47,266 nucleotides of DNA from Alphaproteobacteria bacterium (GTDB lineage: Bacteria; Pseudomonadota; Alphaproteobacteria; UBA9219). Under the pieces are notes generated by a model that worked only from the letters and a program-made list of their open reading frames with translations, did no database searches and was not told where the DNA came from. Each line of letters opens with the position of its first letter. Position 1 is the stretch's first letter. Position numbers and translations under genes: made by a program. The stretch is taken from positions 1 to 47,266 of the forward strand of contig JAQUWX010000009.1 in NCBI GenBank assembly GCA_028692635.1, in the 5' to 3' direction. Positions 1 through 9,288 of this stretch are shown in pieces.

Positions 1-2
1 TA

Positions 3-506
3 TGCGTAGGGGCTTTTGTCGGCGCTCATGGAGTGCGCGGACAGGCGCGTCTGCGCAGTTTTACGGAAAACCCGGAAGATGTTTTTTCTTACTCTCCGTT
101 GACGAATGAAAGCGGCGACAAAGTTTTCGCTTTGAAGCGCATCGGCGTCATGAAGGATTGTTTCATGGTGTCGGTTGCCGGAGTTTCGGATCGAGATGTC
201 GCTGCGGCTCTTAAGGGGACACGGCTTTATGTCGATCGGGATGCTTTGCCGAAAACTAAGGATGGCGAGTATTACGAGGCTGATCTTGTCGGACTTGAGG
301 CTGTCGATCTGAACGGTGAGACAAAAGGAAAAGTCTTAGGCGTTCATGATTATGGCGCGGGATCGTTTCTTGAAATTAAGCCAGTTGTTGGGGCCAGTTA
401 CATGCTGCCTTTTAACGACAGGTTTGTTCCGAAAATCGATATCGCGGCTGGCGTCGTTACGGTGGATGTTCCCGAGGGCTGGCCTGGCGAGGCAAAGGAA
501 AAATAG
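3..506 (+). CDS. rimM: 16S rRNA processing protein RimM (5' end truncated by window edge)
   Basis: Frame is open upstream of the GTG at 33 ([33 protein letters not shown]), typical RimM N-terminus; followed directly by trmD and rplS. Confidence 0.93.
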   Translation, partial: CVGAFVGAHGVRGQARLRSFTENPEDVFSYSPLTNESGDKVFALKRIGVMKDCFMVSVAGVSDRDVAAALKGTRLYVDRDALPKTKDGEYYEADLVGLEAVDLNGETKGKVLGVHDYGAGSFLEIKPVVGASYMLPFNDRFVPKIDIAAGVVTVDVPEGWPGEAKEK

Positions 507-508
507 CG

Positions 509-1219
509 ATGGCGTGGAGGGTTAACGTATTAACCTTGTTCCCTGAGATGTTTCCTGGTCCTCTGGGGATGAGTCTTGCGGGAAAAGCTCTTAATGACGG
601 GCTGTGGCGGTTGGAAACGCTGGACATTCGCTCGGTGGCCAGCGATAAGCACCGCTCGGTGGACGATACTCCATACGGCGGAGGGGCAGGAATGGTGCTT
701 CGCCCCGATGTTGTAGATGCTGCTATTAACTGCTCGGTGGCTAGGTTCGGCGAGGTTGCCAGGAAGGTTTTTCTTTCTCCCAGGGGAAAGAGGCTGGATC
801 AGGCAATGGCTAGCAAATTTGTTGCGGATGGCTCGGTTATGCTGGTGTGTGGCCGTTATGAGGGCCTGGATCAGCGCGTAATAGATGCTCAGCGCCTCGA
901 GGAAGTGAGTTTGGGCGATTTCGTGCTGTCGGGCGGCGAGGTTGCCGCTATGGCTCTGATCGACGCCTGCGTAAGGTTGCTGCCGGGGGTCATGGGTAAC
1001 GCCGCTACGGTGGATGAGGAGAGTTTTTCGGCAGGATTGCTTGAGTATCCGCAATATACTCGGCCTCCTGAGTGGAACGGAAGAGATGTGCCAGAGGTTC
1101 TTATCTCGGGTAATCATGAGAAAATTAAGGCTTGGAGACAGGCAGAAGCAGAAAAAATTACCCGCAGCCAAAGGCCGGACTTGTGGGAAATATATCAATG
1201 TACTAGAACACGGACCTGA
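509..1219 (+). CDS. trmD: tRNA (guanine-N1)-methyltransferase TrmD
   Basis: [65 protein letters not shown] motifs. Confidence 0.97.
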   Translation: MAWRVNVLTLFPEMFPGPLGMSLAGKALNDGLWRLETLDIRSVASDKHRSVDDTPYGGGAGMVLRPDVVDAAINCSVARFGEVARKVFLSPRGKRLDQAMASKFVADGSVMLVCGRYEGLDQRVIDAQRLEEVSLGDFVLSGGEVAAMALIDACVRLLPGVMGNAATVDEESFSAGLLEYPQYTRPPEWNGRDVPEVLISGNHEKIKAWRQAEAEKITRSQRPDLWEIYQCTRTRT

Positions 1220-1235
1220 ATTAAGGAGAATTAAA

Positions 1236-1628
1236 ATGAACTTGTTACAAAAATTCGAACAAAAGCAACTCGAGAAGATGAACGTTACCCGTCCCGATTT
1301 CGCTCCTGGCGATACCGTGCGCATCAACGTGAAGGTTGTTGAAGGCACTCGCGAGCGTATTCAGGCTTATGAGGGCGTTTGCATCGCTCGTAAGAATGCC
1401 GGAATTAATTCGTCGTTCACCGTCCGTAAGATCAGCTATGGCGAAGGGGTCGAACGTTTGTTCCCGCTTCATAGCCCTCGCGTCGCATCTATCGATGTCG
1501 TTCGTCACGGCGCTGTTCGTCGCTCTAAACTTTATTATCTGCGCGGCTTGCGTGGGAAGTCGGCTCGTATCGCTGAGCGTAACGACTATGTCGCTCCTGC
1601 GGAGAAAAAGGAAGCTGCGGCTCAATAA
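1236..1628 (+). CDS. rplS: 50S ribosomal protein L19
   Basis: ATG at 1236 after aaggag; [14 protein letters not shown]...[31 protein letters not shown]...RAKLYYLRG-like L19 sequence; ORF 1014 start is too long. Confidence 0.96.
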   Translation: MNLLQKFEQKQLEKMNVTRPDFAPGDTVRINVKVVEGTRERIQAYEGVCIARKNAGINSSFTVRKISYGEGVERLFPLHSPRVASIDVVRHGAVRRSKLYYLRGLRGKSARIAERNDYVAPAEKKEAAAQ

Positions 1629-1649
1629 CGGCTTTGGCTAAAAAAACAA

Positions 1650-1682
1650 AACGGGCAGTCTTTCGGGACTGCCCGTTTTTTG
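1650..1682. terminator. Rho-independent terminator after rplS (possibly bidirectional with murJ)
   Basis: aaaacgggcagtc-tttcgg-gactgcccgtttttt hairpin with T-run. Confidence 0.9.
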
Positions 1683-1695
1683 TTGCCTGAAACAA

Positions 1696-3246
1696 TCACT
1701 CTTTTCTGGTGAGCATGTTTAGGGCTTCGCGCCAGCGCATCGCTTTGGTTAGTTGCAGTAACAGCGCGTAGGCAAAGCCGGATGAGCCGATTATCAGCAT
1801 AAGCCCCAATATCCTGCTCCATACGTTGCCGGGGGCAAAGCGTTCTTCGAACATGTTTACCGTGGCTATTACGACGACGCCCATGCCGGCGGCGCTTAAT
1901 AGCATGCGCTTGGCGCGGAACCAGAATTGCTCGTCGCCTATGTGGCCGCGCTCTTTGCGGATGTATATGAAAAGGACTATGGCGTTCGTCCAGGTCGCTA
2001 TGCTGTTCGCAAGAGCTATTCCGATGTGCTGTAACGGGAAAAGCAGGGCTATTGCGAATACTACGTTCACGACCATTGCCAGTATGGCAATCTTGACCGG
2101 AGTTCTTGTGTCCTGACGGGCGAAAAAGTCGGCGCTTAAAACTTTCACTAAAAGAAAGGCCGGGACTCCAAGCGCGTAAGCCATTAGCGCTTTGGCCGTT
2201 TCAACCGAATCCACGTGGCTGAATTCTCCGTGTTCGAAAAGCGTTTGGATTATAGGCTGCGCGGCGAATATCAATCCCACGGTGGCGGGAAGGCCCAGCA
2301 TCAGGCAGAATTCAATGGAACGGCTCATGTAATGGCGGATCATGCGCTCGTTGCCGGTCGCGACATAGCGTGACAATAGCGGCAGAAGCGTGGTTGCTAC
2401 TGCAATTCCGACGATGCCAAGCGGTAGCTGGTTCAATCTGTCGGCGTAGAACAGGAATGAGACTGCGCCAGTCGGCAATGTCGAGGCCAGCACTGTAGAG
2501 ATAAACAGGTTTATTTGCGTGGCTCCGGCGCCTATTGCTCCCGGTCCTACCTGCTTGAACAGGAGGCAGGCTCGCTTGCCAAATTTAGGGAGGATTAGGG
2601 GTATCGACGCTCCTGCTTTGCGGCAGCTCCATGATAGCCACAGCATCTGGACGACTCCCGATAACGTCATCGCCCATGAAAGAGTTTTGCCAACTTCAAG
2701 ATCCAGCCATTTAGATAAAACAAGCGCGGATATCATTATGATGTTCAGCGCGATCGGAGTTGCCGCCGCCGGACCGAAAATTCCTCGTGCGTTTAGCACT
2801 CCGCCTTGCAGGGCTGTTACGGATATTAAAACCAGATAGGGGAAGGTTATGCGTCCGAACTCTACCGCAAACGCGTATTTTTCAGGATCGTCGTGAAAGC
2901 CGGGGGCCAGCACTCGGATGGCAAGCGGCATGAAAATTATGACCAAAATCGAAAACGGGATAAGGATAAGCAGCAAAAGAGCCAGGGCTTCAGCCGCAAA
3001 CGTTTGCGCCGCATTGTGGCCGTTCTTTTCTTCCTCGGCGCTGTATAGCGGGACAAACGCCGCCGAAAACGCCCCTTCGGCAAAGAGACTGCGAAATAAA
3101 TTCGGGAGACGCTGCGCTACAAAATATGCGTCAGCTATCGGACCGGCGCCGAGCAGCATTGCTGTCAACGTGTCGCGTATGAACCCGCCTATGCGGCTTA
3201 CAATCGTCAGGCCACTTACGGTGAAGAGAGATCGCGCAAAAGTCAT
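1696..3246 (-). CDS. murJ: Lipid II flippase MurJ (MviN)
   Basis: MTFARSLFTVSGLTIVSRIGGFIRDTLTAMLLGAGPIADAYFVAQRLPNLFRSLFAEGAFSAAFVPLY; multi-TM MATE-like family. Confidence 0.96.
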   Translation of the reverse strand: MTFARSLFTVSGLTIVSRIGGFIRDTLTAMLLGAGPIADAYFVAQRLPNLFRSLFAEGAFSAAFVPLYSAEEEKNGHNAAQTFAAEALALLLLILIPFSILVIIFMPLAIRVLAPGFHDDPEKYAFAVEFGRITFPYLVLISVTALQGGVLNARGIFGPAAATPIALNIIMISALVLSKWLDLEVGKTLSWAMTLSGVVQMLWLSWSCRKAGASIPLILPKFGKRACLLFKQVGPGAIGAGATQINLFISTVLASTLPTGAVSFLFYADRLNQLPLGIVGIAVATTLLPLLSRYVATGNERMIRHYMSRSIEFCLMLGLPATVGLIFAAQPIIQTLFEHGEFSHVDSVETAKALMAYALGVPAFLLVKVLSADFFARQDTRTPVKIAILAMVVNVVFAIALLFPLQHIGIALANSIATWTNAIVLFIYIRKERGHIGDEQFWFRAKRMLLSAAGMGVVVIATVNMFEERFAPGNVWSRILGLMLIIGSSGFAYALLLQLTKAMRWREALNMLTRKE

Positions 3247-3249
3247 ATG

Positions 3250-4011
3250 CTAATATAGCGCATAAAACACGCATGCTGCCAGTGACAAACACAGCGCCGG
3301 AGCAAACGGAAACTCTTTATCTCCGCCTTTTAATTGCCAGATAACGCCTATGGCCGCGCCGCTTACCCCAGCCGTTACGAAAAACCATGGGATGAGTTCT
3401 ATCGGTAGCCACAACCCCGCCGCTGCAAAAAACTTTACGTCGCCCATTCCCAGCATATCGCGGCCTCGGAGCTTGCTGTATCCCACAGCCAGAAGTATGC
3501 CAAAGAGCAATAATCCTGCGCTGTTTATGAGCGCCATGAACAGATCTCCGTCGCCTGTCATGATCCAGATCAGGCCAAGCGCTGCCAGCATTCCGTTCAG
3601 AGTGTCCGGGATTATGCCAAAAGCCAGGTCTATGCTGGCAATGGCTGGGAGCAGCCCTATGCCCAGGCAAAGCGGAATGATCGATACGTCCCATCCGGTT
3701 AACGCGACTACTGTCATTCCCATGAGAAATCCGATGAACTCAGTCAGCGGTAATAGCCACAGGCCCTTGCGATCGCCGCAGGGGCAGGGAAGTGCGCGGG
3801 CGTTCTTTCTTAGCAGCCAGCCGAAGAATGGGAATGCTTCATGCCACTCTAAGGGACGCATGCAGAATAGGCACTGCGGCATCATGCTCTCTCCGGGAAG
3901 GCGCTCCGCGGAGCGGGTTCCAAAATGGCAGGCCAGGCCAGCGCTGGCTAAGCCGAGCGCTCCGCCAGCGAGATATTCCAAGATCAGATATAAAATATTT
4001 TCATAGTCCAT
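3250..4011 (-). CDS. Prepilin peptidase (A24 / PilD-like)
   Basis: CLFCMRPLEWHEAFPFFGWLL + CPCGD cysteine region; aspartate motifs SIDLAFGIIPDTLN and GMGDVKFFAAAGLWL. Confidence 0.85.
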   Translation of the reverse strand: MDYENILYLILEYLAGGALGLASAGLACHFGTRSAERLPGESMMPQCLFCMRPLEWHEAFPFFGWLLRKNARALPCPCGDRKGLWLLPLTEFIGFLMGMTVVALTGWDVSIIPLCLGIGLLPAIASIDLAFGIIPDTLNGMLAALGLIWIMTGDGDLFMALINSAGLLLFGILLAVGYSKLRGRDMLGMGDVKFFAAAGLWLPIELIPWFFVTAGVSGAAIGVIWQLKGGDKEFPFAPALCLSLAACVFYALY

Positions 4012-4023
4012 GGCAAAAACACT

Positions 4024-4057
4024 TCGGCTCGAATAGGGTGCGCCCTATTCGAGCCGA
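4024..4057 (-). terminator. Perfect 15-bp-arm hairpin, probable terminator of the 4.1-4.8 kb gene pair
   Basis: tcggctcgaataggg-tgcg-ccctattcgagccga; T-rich stretch follows on minus strand (agtgttttt). Confidence 0.6.
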
Positions 4058-4085
4058 GATTTGCGAAAAGCGCAATAGCGGTTTT

Positions 4086-4364
4086 TTAAAGGGTAAGCGC
4101 TTTGTGAGTCGGCTTTCCTGCTTTTTGCGTAGGAACGATAGGGGTAGGCTCGTCATTTTTAGAGCCTTGCTGCATAGCAGCCTTGATTACCTCTATAGAT
4201 TCCAAAGCGGGGTTTCCAAAATCTTTTATAAGACTTTTCAGAATCTCCTCTGAATGGTGCTTTAAAATATCAGGATTAAGCATGCCCTTGTTTAATCCAA
4301 GGCGGGAAGCGGTTTGCATCGCGTTATTGACCAAAAGGTCATAGTCGTTCATCGCGTTATTCAT
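4086..4364 (-). CDS. Hypothetical protein (92 aa)
   Basis: ORF overlapping the end of the upstream gene by 8 bp; no family recognised. Confidence 0.6.
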   Translation of the reverse strand: MNNAMNDYDLLVNNAMQTASRLGLNKGMLNPDILKHHSEEILKSLIKDFGNPALESIEVIKAAMQQGSKNDEPTPIVPTQKAGKPTHKALTL

Positions 4365-4782
4365 CGTCAGCCTCCAACGTAGCGATTATAGCTCTGGCAC
4401 GTTTTATGTGCATCGGCTCTTCATCGGTGTTCGCAATCAGTTTGTTCTCGTCCGCTTCGGAAAAGAAAGCGTCGTATATCTCCCGCAGCTCTCTTAATTT
4501 AGGAGCGGCTTCGGTTTTTGTTTCCGTGGGGAGATGCTCAAGCTCGGCTTCCATTTTCTCGAGCTGCTTATAAAGGTGCTTTTTCATTTCAGCGTGCACA
4601 GAGCGCTCTATCTGCAAATCTTCGTAGTCTTTGTCGATTTCTTTGATGGTGGATTTTATCACCGGCCAATGATCGCCCTCGTCGCCCATTTCATGCCCGG
4701 CAACCAAAAGCGCGTTGCGGACCAAGCCAACCATTCTGGCTTCGAAATCTGCGGCTTCTTCCTGTTTTCTCTGGGCGTTCAT
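4357..4782 (-). CDS. Hypothetical, charged, probably coiled-coil protein
   Basis: ORF MNAQRKQEEAADFEARMVGLVRNALL...; start chosen at 4782; overlaps downstream ORF. Confidence 0.6.
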   Translation of the reverse strand: MNAQRKQEEAADFEARMVGLVRNALLVAGHEMGDEGDHWPVIKSTIKEIDKDYEDLQIERSVHAEMKKHLYKQLEKMEAELEHLPTETKTEAAPKLRELREIYDAFFSEADENKLIANTDEEPMHIKRARAIIATLEADDE

Positions 4783-4984
4783 GTCATCCACCTTGGTAAT
4801 TGCGATCTCTTTATCGCATGACCAATGAATAGCAGATGTATGCTTAAACAAGCCTTAAAATCCCGGCTTTTTCCCTGTATTTCCGCGCCTTTAGACAATA
4901 TTTCCCATGCAAGTATTTTTTTGATGCATGCAAACAATAAAACTTTAGATAAATCTTTTGGGATTGCGCGGTTTGAGGAGGGGG

Positions 4985-5311
4985 CTAATGTATAACGCGC
5001 TGTTCGGAGACGCCGTAGATTTGCTTTTCGCTGTTTTCTAGTCTGGTGGAGACGGCTCCTAGATCGTGCCTCATTTGTAAATGAGACTCGGCTAGTTTGA
5101 GTAAATTCTGTTCGTAAACTTGCTGCTGTCTTTTCAGCATATCTATTTCTGCGCTTAATCTTTTCGTCGCTTCTATTTGGACCCCTACTGACTCGCTGAG
5201 GACTCGCGAGGTGGCGTTGCGGAATTTCTTTAGCCACAGCAATCCCGCCGCCATAAACGCGACCGACATCACAAAAGACAATGTTGCGAGAACCAGCATA
5301 AGATCGTACAT
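4985..5311 (-). CDS. Hypothetical single-TM protein with cytoplasmic/periplasmic coiled coil
   Basis: MYDLMLVLATLSFVMSVAFMAAGLLWLKKF hydrophobic N-terminus followed by heptad-like helix. Confidence 0.65.
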   Translation of the reverse strand: MYDLMLVLATLSFVMSVAFMAAGLLWLKKFRNATSRVLSESVGVQIEATKRLSAEIDMLKRQQQVYEQNLLKLAESHLQMRHDLGAVSTRLENSEKQIYGVSEQRVIH

Positions 5312-5333
5312 GAATCCCCTCTCTTTATTAGGG

Positions 5334-7286
5334 CTACCTTCTTAAATCCTGCAATATCGTCAGATTCGCTTTTCCGCCGTTAAGTCTGGCGCGGTAAATC
5401 TGGAAGTTTTCCATTATGCGCTGAACGTAGTTGCGAGTCTCGTATATTGGGATGATCTCCAGCCAGTCTATCGGGTCGGTTTTTGTATCTCTCGGATCTC
5501 CGAACAGGTTGATCCATTCCCTTACTCGACCCGGACCCGCATTGTATGCCGCAAGAGCAAGTATATACGATCCGTCAAACCGATTTATTTGCTCTTGTAT
5601 GAAGTAGGTTCCCAACAGCACGTTGTAATCCGGGTCGTTCAGGCGCTGCGCTTTGAACGGCACTCCCACTTTGCGGGCGACGTCTTTCGCGGTGCGCGGT
5701 AGCATTTGCATCAATCCTCGCGCTCCGGCCGGGCTGAGCGCATCGGCGTTGAATAAGCTCTCCTGCCTTATCAAAGAGTGAGTAAATGCCGGATCAGGCG
5801 GCGACGGAATGTGCATGCTTAAAATCGGATAGGCGTTCGACGCCATTATCATGTTCTTTTGATTGGCGGCTTTCGCGGCTGTTATCGCCCAGTCCGGGCG
5901 CTTCAGGCGGTAGGCAAGCTCCGTTAGAAGCACAAACTCTACTCGCTGGTCGGCGGATTCCGTGGCGGCTTTGAAGAATATTCTGGCTCTATCGGTGGCG
6001 CCAATGCGGTAGAGGCGCTCAATCGCTTGCGTAAGATCCCGTCTCATAAATTCGTTTAGGACTTTTCGCGGAATCGCCGGTTCCGGCGAAGCGACGATGG
6101 TAGGTTTCGCGTAGAGCCTTGTTGCGGCCAATTGTCCGTAAAAAGTGGTGTTTAGTGCCGCTGCGTTTTCATACGATTGTTCGGCTTCGCGTTTGTCTCC
6201 AAGAACTTCCATCGTGCGGCCCAGCCAATATGAACCACGCGCACGCGATATCGGAGATGTCGCGCTTTGCAATATGTTGTCAAAGTGGGTGCGCGCCAGA
6301 TCCGGGCGATTTAGAAATTTTAGCGCAAGCCAGCCTGCTATGAACTCAGCGTCCACAAAATCGGAGCCTGCTATCAGCCCGTTATCTGCCGCAAGGCGAT
6401 AGGATAATTTGAAATCTTTGCGCTCCATTGCGCGGCGGATCATGATGTTGCGTTCGTCCCACCATTTGTCAGGCCGTATCAACTGCGCCGGAGCGTTCGA
6501 GAGTATTTCTATGGCGCTTTCGTCGAGATTGTTCTTTCTTCTCCACTTTAAGCGCTCAAACAAAAGGCCGGGGTCGTTCTGCCAGTGATCGGGGACTTTG
6601 GACACTAAAGACTCGGCGTTGCTGAGTTGGTTGGATAGCCCAAGCCTTGCTTCCGCTAGCGCTTTGACGCCGCTATCGACAAATTTGTACATCTGTCTCG
6701 CGTCGGTTATTTCGTTCTCCCACAACAATCTATCAAGGCGGGCATGGTGATCTTTTAAGCTTAATATATGGCTGAAACGACCATGAAATACCGTTAGCTC
6801 ATCGTTCGAAAAGTCTCTCTCGATCCAGCGCGCTCGCACAAGGCTGTAGGCTTTTTGCGCATTCCCCGCAGCTTCAAGCGCGTCTGTATAACGATAAAAG
6901 CCTATCAGCGTTACAGGCGCGTATGCGTTGAACCAGTTGATTACCTGCTCATTAGTGTAGGATTGCGGAATCTTTTGCTCCGCTATCATGAGTATGCCTT
7001 TGATGCAGGGCCAATCAGGATGCGTGGTTATGAATTCCGCCATCTCATGAAAGCTAAAGTTGTTCCCCGGCTGGGCCATGGCATAGCTTTTTATGACTTT
7101 GTTAAGCACTGGGTCGCGGCCATGCGCCGCTATATCAAGCGCTTGTTCCACTCGACCTGCTTCTATGGCGGACAGCGCTCTTCTGTAGTTCTGCGCGTCG
7201 GGGGATGCGGCGCTCGCCTCAACAGGCGGCAGAGCAAGCGTGGCGGTAATTAATAAAACAGGCAAAATATGGTAAAAACTTTTCAT
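5334..7286 (-). CDS. slt: Soluble lytic murein transglycosylase (Slt70-like)
   Basis: Signal peptide; C-terminal SLT domain HSLIRQESLFNADALSPAGARGLMQMLPRTAKDVARK...YILALAAYNAGPGRVREW. Confidence 0.93.
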   Translation of the reverse strand: MKSFYHILPVLLITATLALPPVEASAASPDAQNYRRALSAIEAGRVEQALDIAAHGRDPVLNKVIKSYAMAQPGNNFSFHEMAEFITTHPDWPCIKGILMIAEQKIPQSYTNEQVINWFNAYAPVTLIGFYRYTDALEAAGNAQKAYSLVRARWIERDFSNDELTVFHGRFSHILSLKDHHARLDRLLWENEITDARQMYKFVDSGVKALAEARLGLSNQLSNAESLVSKVPDHWQNDPGLLFERLKWRRKNNLDESAIEILSNAPAQLIRPDKWWDERNIMIRRAMERKDFKLSYRLAADNGLIAGSDFVDAEFIAGWLALKFLNRPDLARTHFDNILQSATSPISRARGSYWLGRTMEVLGDKREAEQSYENAAALNTTFYGQLAATRLYAKPTIVASPEPAIPRKVLNEFMRRDLTQAIERLYRIGATDRARIFFKAATESADQRVEFVLLTELAYRLKRPDWAITAAKAANQKNMIMASNAYPILSMHIPSPPDPAFTHSLIRQESLFNADALSPAGARGLMQMLPRTAKDVARKVGVPFKAQRLNDPDYNVLLGTYFIQEQINRFDGSYILALAAYNAGPGRVREWINLFGDPRDTKTDPIDWLEIIPIYETRNYVQRIMENFQIYRARLNGGKANLTILQDLRR

Positions 7287-7433
7287 GATGTCGTTTTTGA
7301 GCCTATGTCATTGATTGGAAGAAAGCCGTTAGGGCATTTGGGATGACATGCTATTTGATTTATGCAAGACAATGATCCACCATGTCAACCGCGCAAGCCT
7401 TATTAATTTTACGTATTCGTTTAACTATGTGTC

Positions 7434-7925
7434 ATGACTGATAAAAAAAATGCAGATCGTTTGAAGGCTCAGCGCTATGTCGCTATGAATCGTCGCGCTC
7501 GTCACGACTATTTCATAACCGATACTATAGAAGCTGGAATCATGCTCTCTGGGACCGAGGTTAAGTCTCTTCGGCTCGGGCAGGCCAGTATTCAGGAAGC
7601 TTTCGCGAGCGCTAAAAACGACGATATGGTTCTTTTGAACGCCTACATACCGGAGTACCAGCAGGCCGGCGCTCATTTGCAGCACGAGACTCACCGTGCG
7701 AGAAAACTACTCCTTCATGCGCGAGAGATAAAAAGACTCGTCGGGCTTATCAAGCGCGAGGGGGTAACGCTGGTTCCTTTGGGAATTTATTTCAACAAAC
7801 GCGGCATAGCCAAGGTTGAACTGGCTGTAGCAAAAGGCAAACGTCAGATCGATAAGCGCGAAGCTATCAAGGCCAGAGATTGGGACCGGGATAAGGCCAG
7901 AATTTTGCGGAACAATAACAGATAG
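7434..7925 (+). CDS. smpB: SsrA-binding protein SmpB
   Basis: [39 protein letters not shown]...[23 protein letters not shown]. Confidence 0.97.
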   Translation: MTDKKNADRLKAQRYVAMNRRARHDYFITDTIEAGIMLSGTEVKSLRLGQASIQEAFASAKNDDMVLLNAYIPEYQQAGAHLQHETHRARKLLLHAREIKRLVGLIKREGVTLVPLGIYFNKRGIAKVELAVAKGKRQIDKREAIKARDWDRDKARILRNNNR

Positions 7926-7938
7926 TTTTTTTTGCTGC

Positions 7939-9126
7939 TTAGCGTGCGTCCGCTTTTGCAATAAAGTTTGTTCCTTTATTGAGGATGTTTAAATATTCGT
8001 GGTAAGCAAAAACCTTGTTTCTTTCCTTGCCCGTAATTTCTTTGATAATCCCGAGCGATGAGAGCGTGGCAAGCGATCGCAGTACAGTTTGCAACGAAAT
8101 ATTGCAAGCATTCTTGATTTTTGTGGTGTTCGCCACAGGGTGTTTTTGAAAATAGCTGTGAATGGCAAGAACGGTCGTTGTTGATTTGCCGGACTCTTCT
8201 ATTGCGGTCCTGTCTTTATTAAAGCGCGACAATATGTCATGCGCGGTTTCCGTCGCTTGATTTGCCGTTTCTGAAACTCCAGTCAGGAAAAATTTAATCC
8301 ACGATTCCCAATCGCCAGTTTCGCGCACAGATTGCAAAAGATCGTAATATGTCTGTCGGTTAGCTTTTAGATAAAGGCTTAGATAAAGCAATGGCTCTTT
8401 CAGAATTCCTTCGACGCACAGTATGAATGTTATCAATAAACGGCCCAAACGACCGTTGCCATCCAGAAAGGGATGGATGGTTTCAAACTGAACGTGCGCT
8501 AGCGCGGCTCTAATTAAGGACGGCAGTATAACTTTATCGTCATGGAGAAATTTTTCGAAAGCGTCGAGAGCTTCCATCAAGCGCTCTGGTGGAGGCGGGA
8601 CAAAACGAGCATTGCCAGGGCGTGAGCCTCCTATCCAATTTTGCGATGTGCGAAACTCACCGGGCATTTTGTGCCCTCCACGCGCATTGTTCATAAGCTT
8701 GGCATGTATTTCGCGCAAAAGACGCAAGGATAAAGGAAGCTCTTTTAGTCGTTCTAGCCCGTAGTCCATCGCCGCAACGTAATTAGAGACTTCGGTTACG
8801 TCATCTATTGGCGTGCTGGGAACCTCATCCGTTTCAAACAAGAGTAAATCTGACAATGAAGATTGAGTCCCCTCAATTTGAGACGACAGAACGGCTTCCT
8901 TGCGCACATACATGTACAGAAAAAGCGAAGGGTCAGGTATAAGCATGCTCATGCCATCCAGACGGCCAAGAGCTGTATTAGCCTTATCGAGTAGAGGATA
9001 GAGTTCGTCCATTGCAAGCGGAGGATTGGGGGGGAGTTTTTGAGGCATATAGGCGCTGTAAGTTTCCTCGCCTGCGGGTATGCCTTTTACATATTGACCT
9101 ATTCTATTTCTATTTTGTGATTTCAT
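7939..9126 (-). CDS. Fic family protein (class II-type, Fic_N + Fic + C-terminal winged-helix-like region)
   Basis: Fic motif HPFLDGNGRLGR; N-terminal inhibitory-type motif SSQIEG; start set to ATG 9126 because longer ORF (9231) runs through palindromes. Confidence 0.93.
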   Translation of the reverse strand: MKSQNRNRIGQYVKGIPAGEETYSAYMPQKLPPNPPLAMDELYPLLDKANTALGRLDGMSMLIPDPSLFLYMYVRKEAVLSSQIEGTQSSLSDLLLFETDEVPSTPIDDVTEVSNYVAAMDYGLERLKELPLSLRLLREIHAKLMNNARGGHKMPGEFRTSQNWIGGSRPGNARFVPPPPERLMEALDAFEKFLHDDKVILPSLIRAALAHVQFETIHPFLDGNGRLGRLLITFILCVEGILKEPLLYLSLYLKANRQTYYDLLQSVRETGDWESWIKFFLTGVSETANQATETAHDILSRFNKDRTAIEESGKSTTTVLAIHSYFQKHPVANTTKIKNACNISLQTVLRSLATLSSLGIIKEITGKERNKVFAYHEYLNILNKGTNFIAKADAR

Positions 9127-9141
9127 GGTGTTTACCCCAAG

Positions 9142-9177
9142 CCCAACTTCCAAAAACACCCATTTTTGGAAGTTGGG
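9142..9177. promoter_or_regulatory. Perfect 15-bp inverted repeat, putative operator of fic
   Basis: cccaacttccaaaaa-caccca-tttttggaagttggg, 15 bp upstream of the fic ATG. Confidence 0.75.
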
Positions 9178-9213
9178 TAAATATAACTTACATCGATGGA
9201 ACTTACAAGAAAA

Positions 9214-9245
9214 TAACTTCCAAAAACCCATTAATATGGAAGTTA
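9214..9245. promoter_or_regulatory. Second palindrome with same half-site and spacing, putative operator of fic
   Basis: taacttcca-N14-tggaagtta; first palindrome also contains aacttcca-N14-tggaagtt. Confidence 0.7.
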
Positions 9246-9288
9246 CTGTTTTGGGATAACAGTCCTAAAACGATAATTGTGAATAATA

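Noticed and set aside
530-1348. 272-aa minus-strand ORF
   Set aside because: Antisense to trmD and rplS, no family-like sequence
9127-9231. 35-codon N-terminal extension of the Fic ORF
   Set aside because: Encodes through both palindromes; family-like sequence starts at MKSQNRNRIGQYV (9126)
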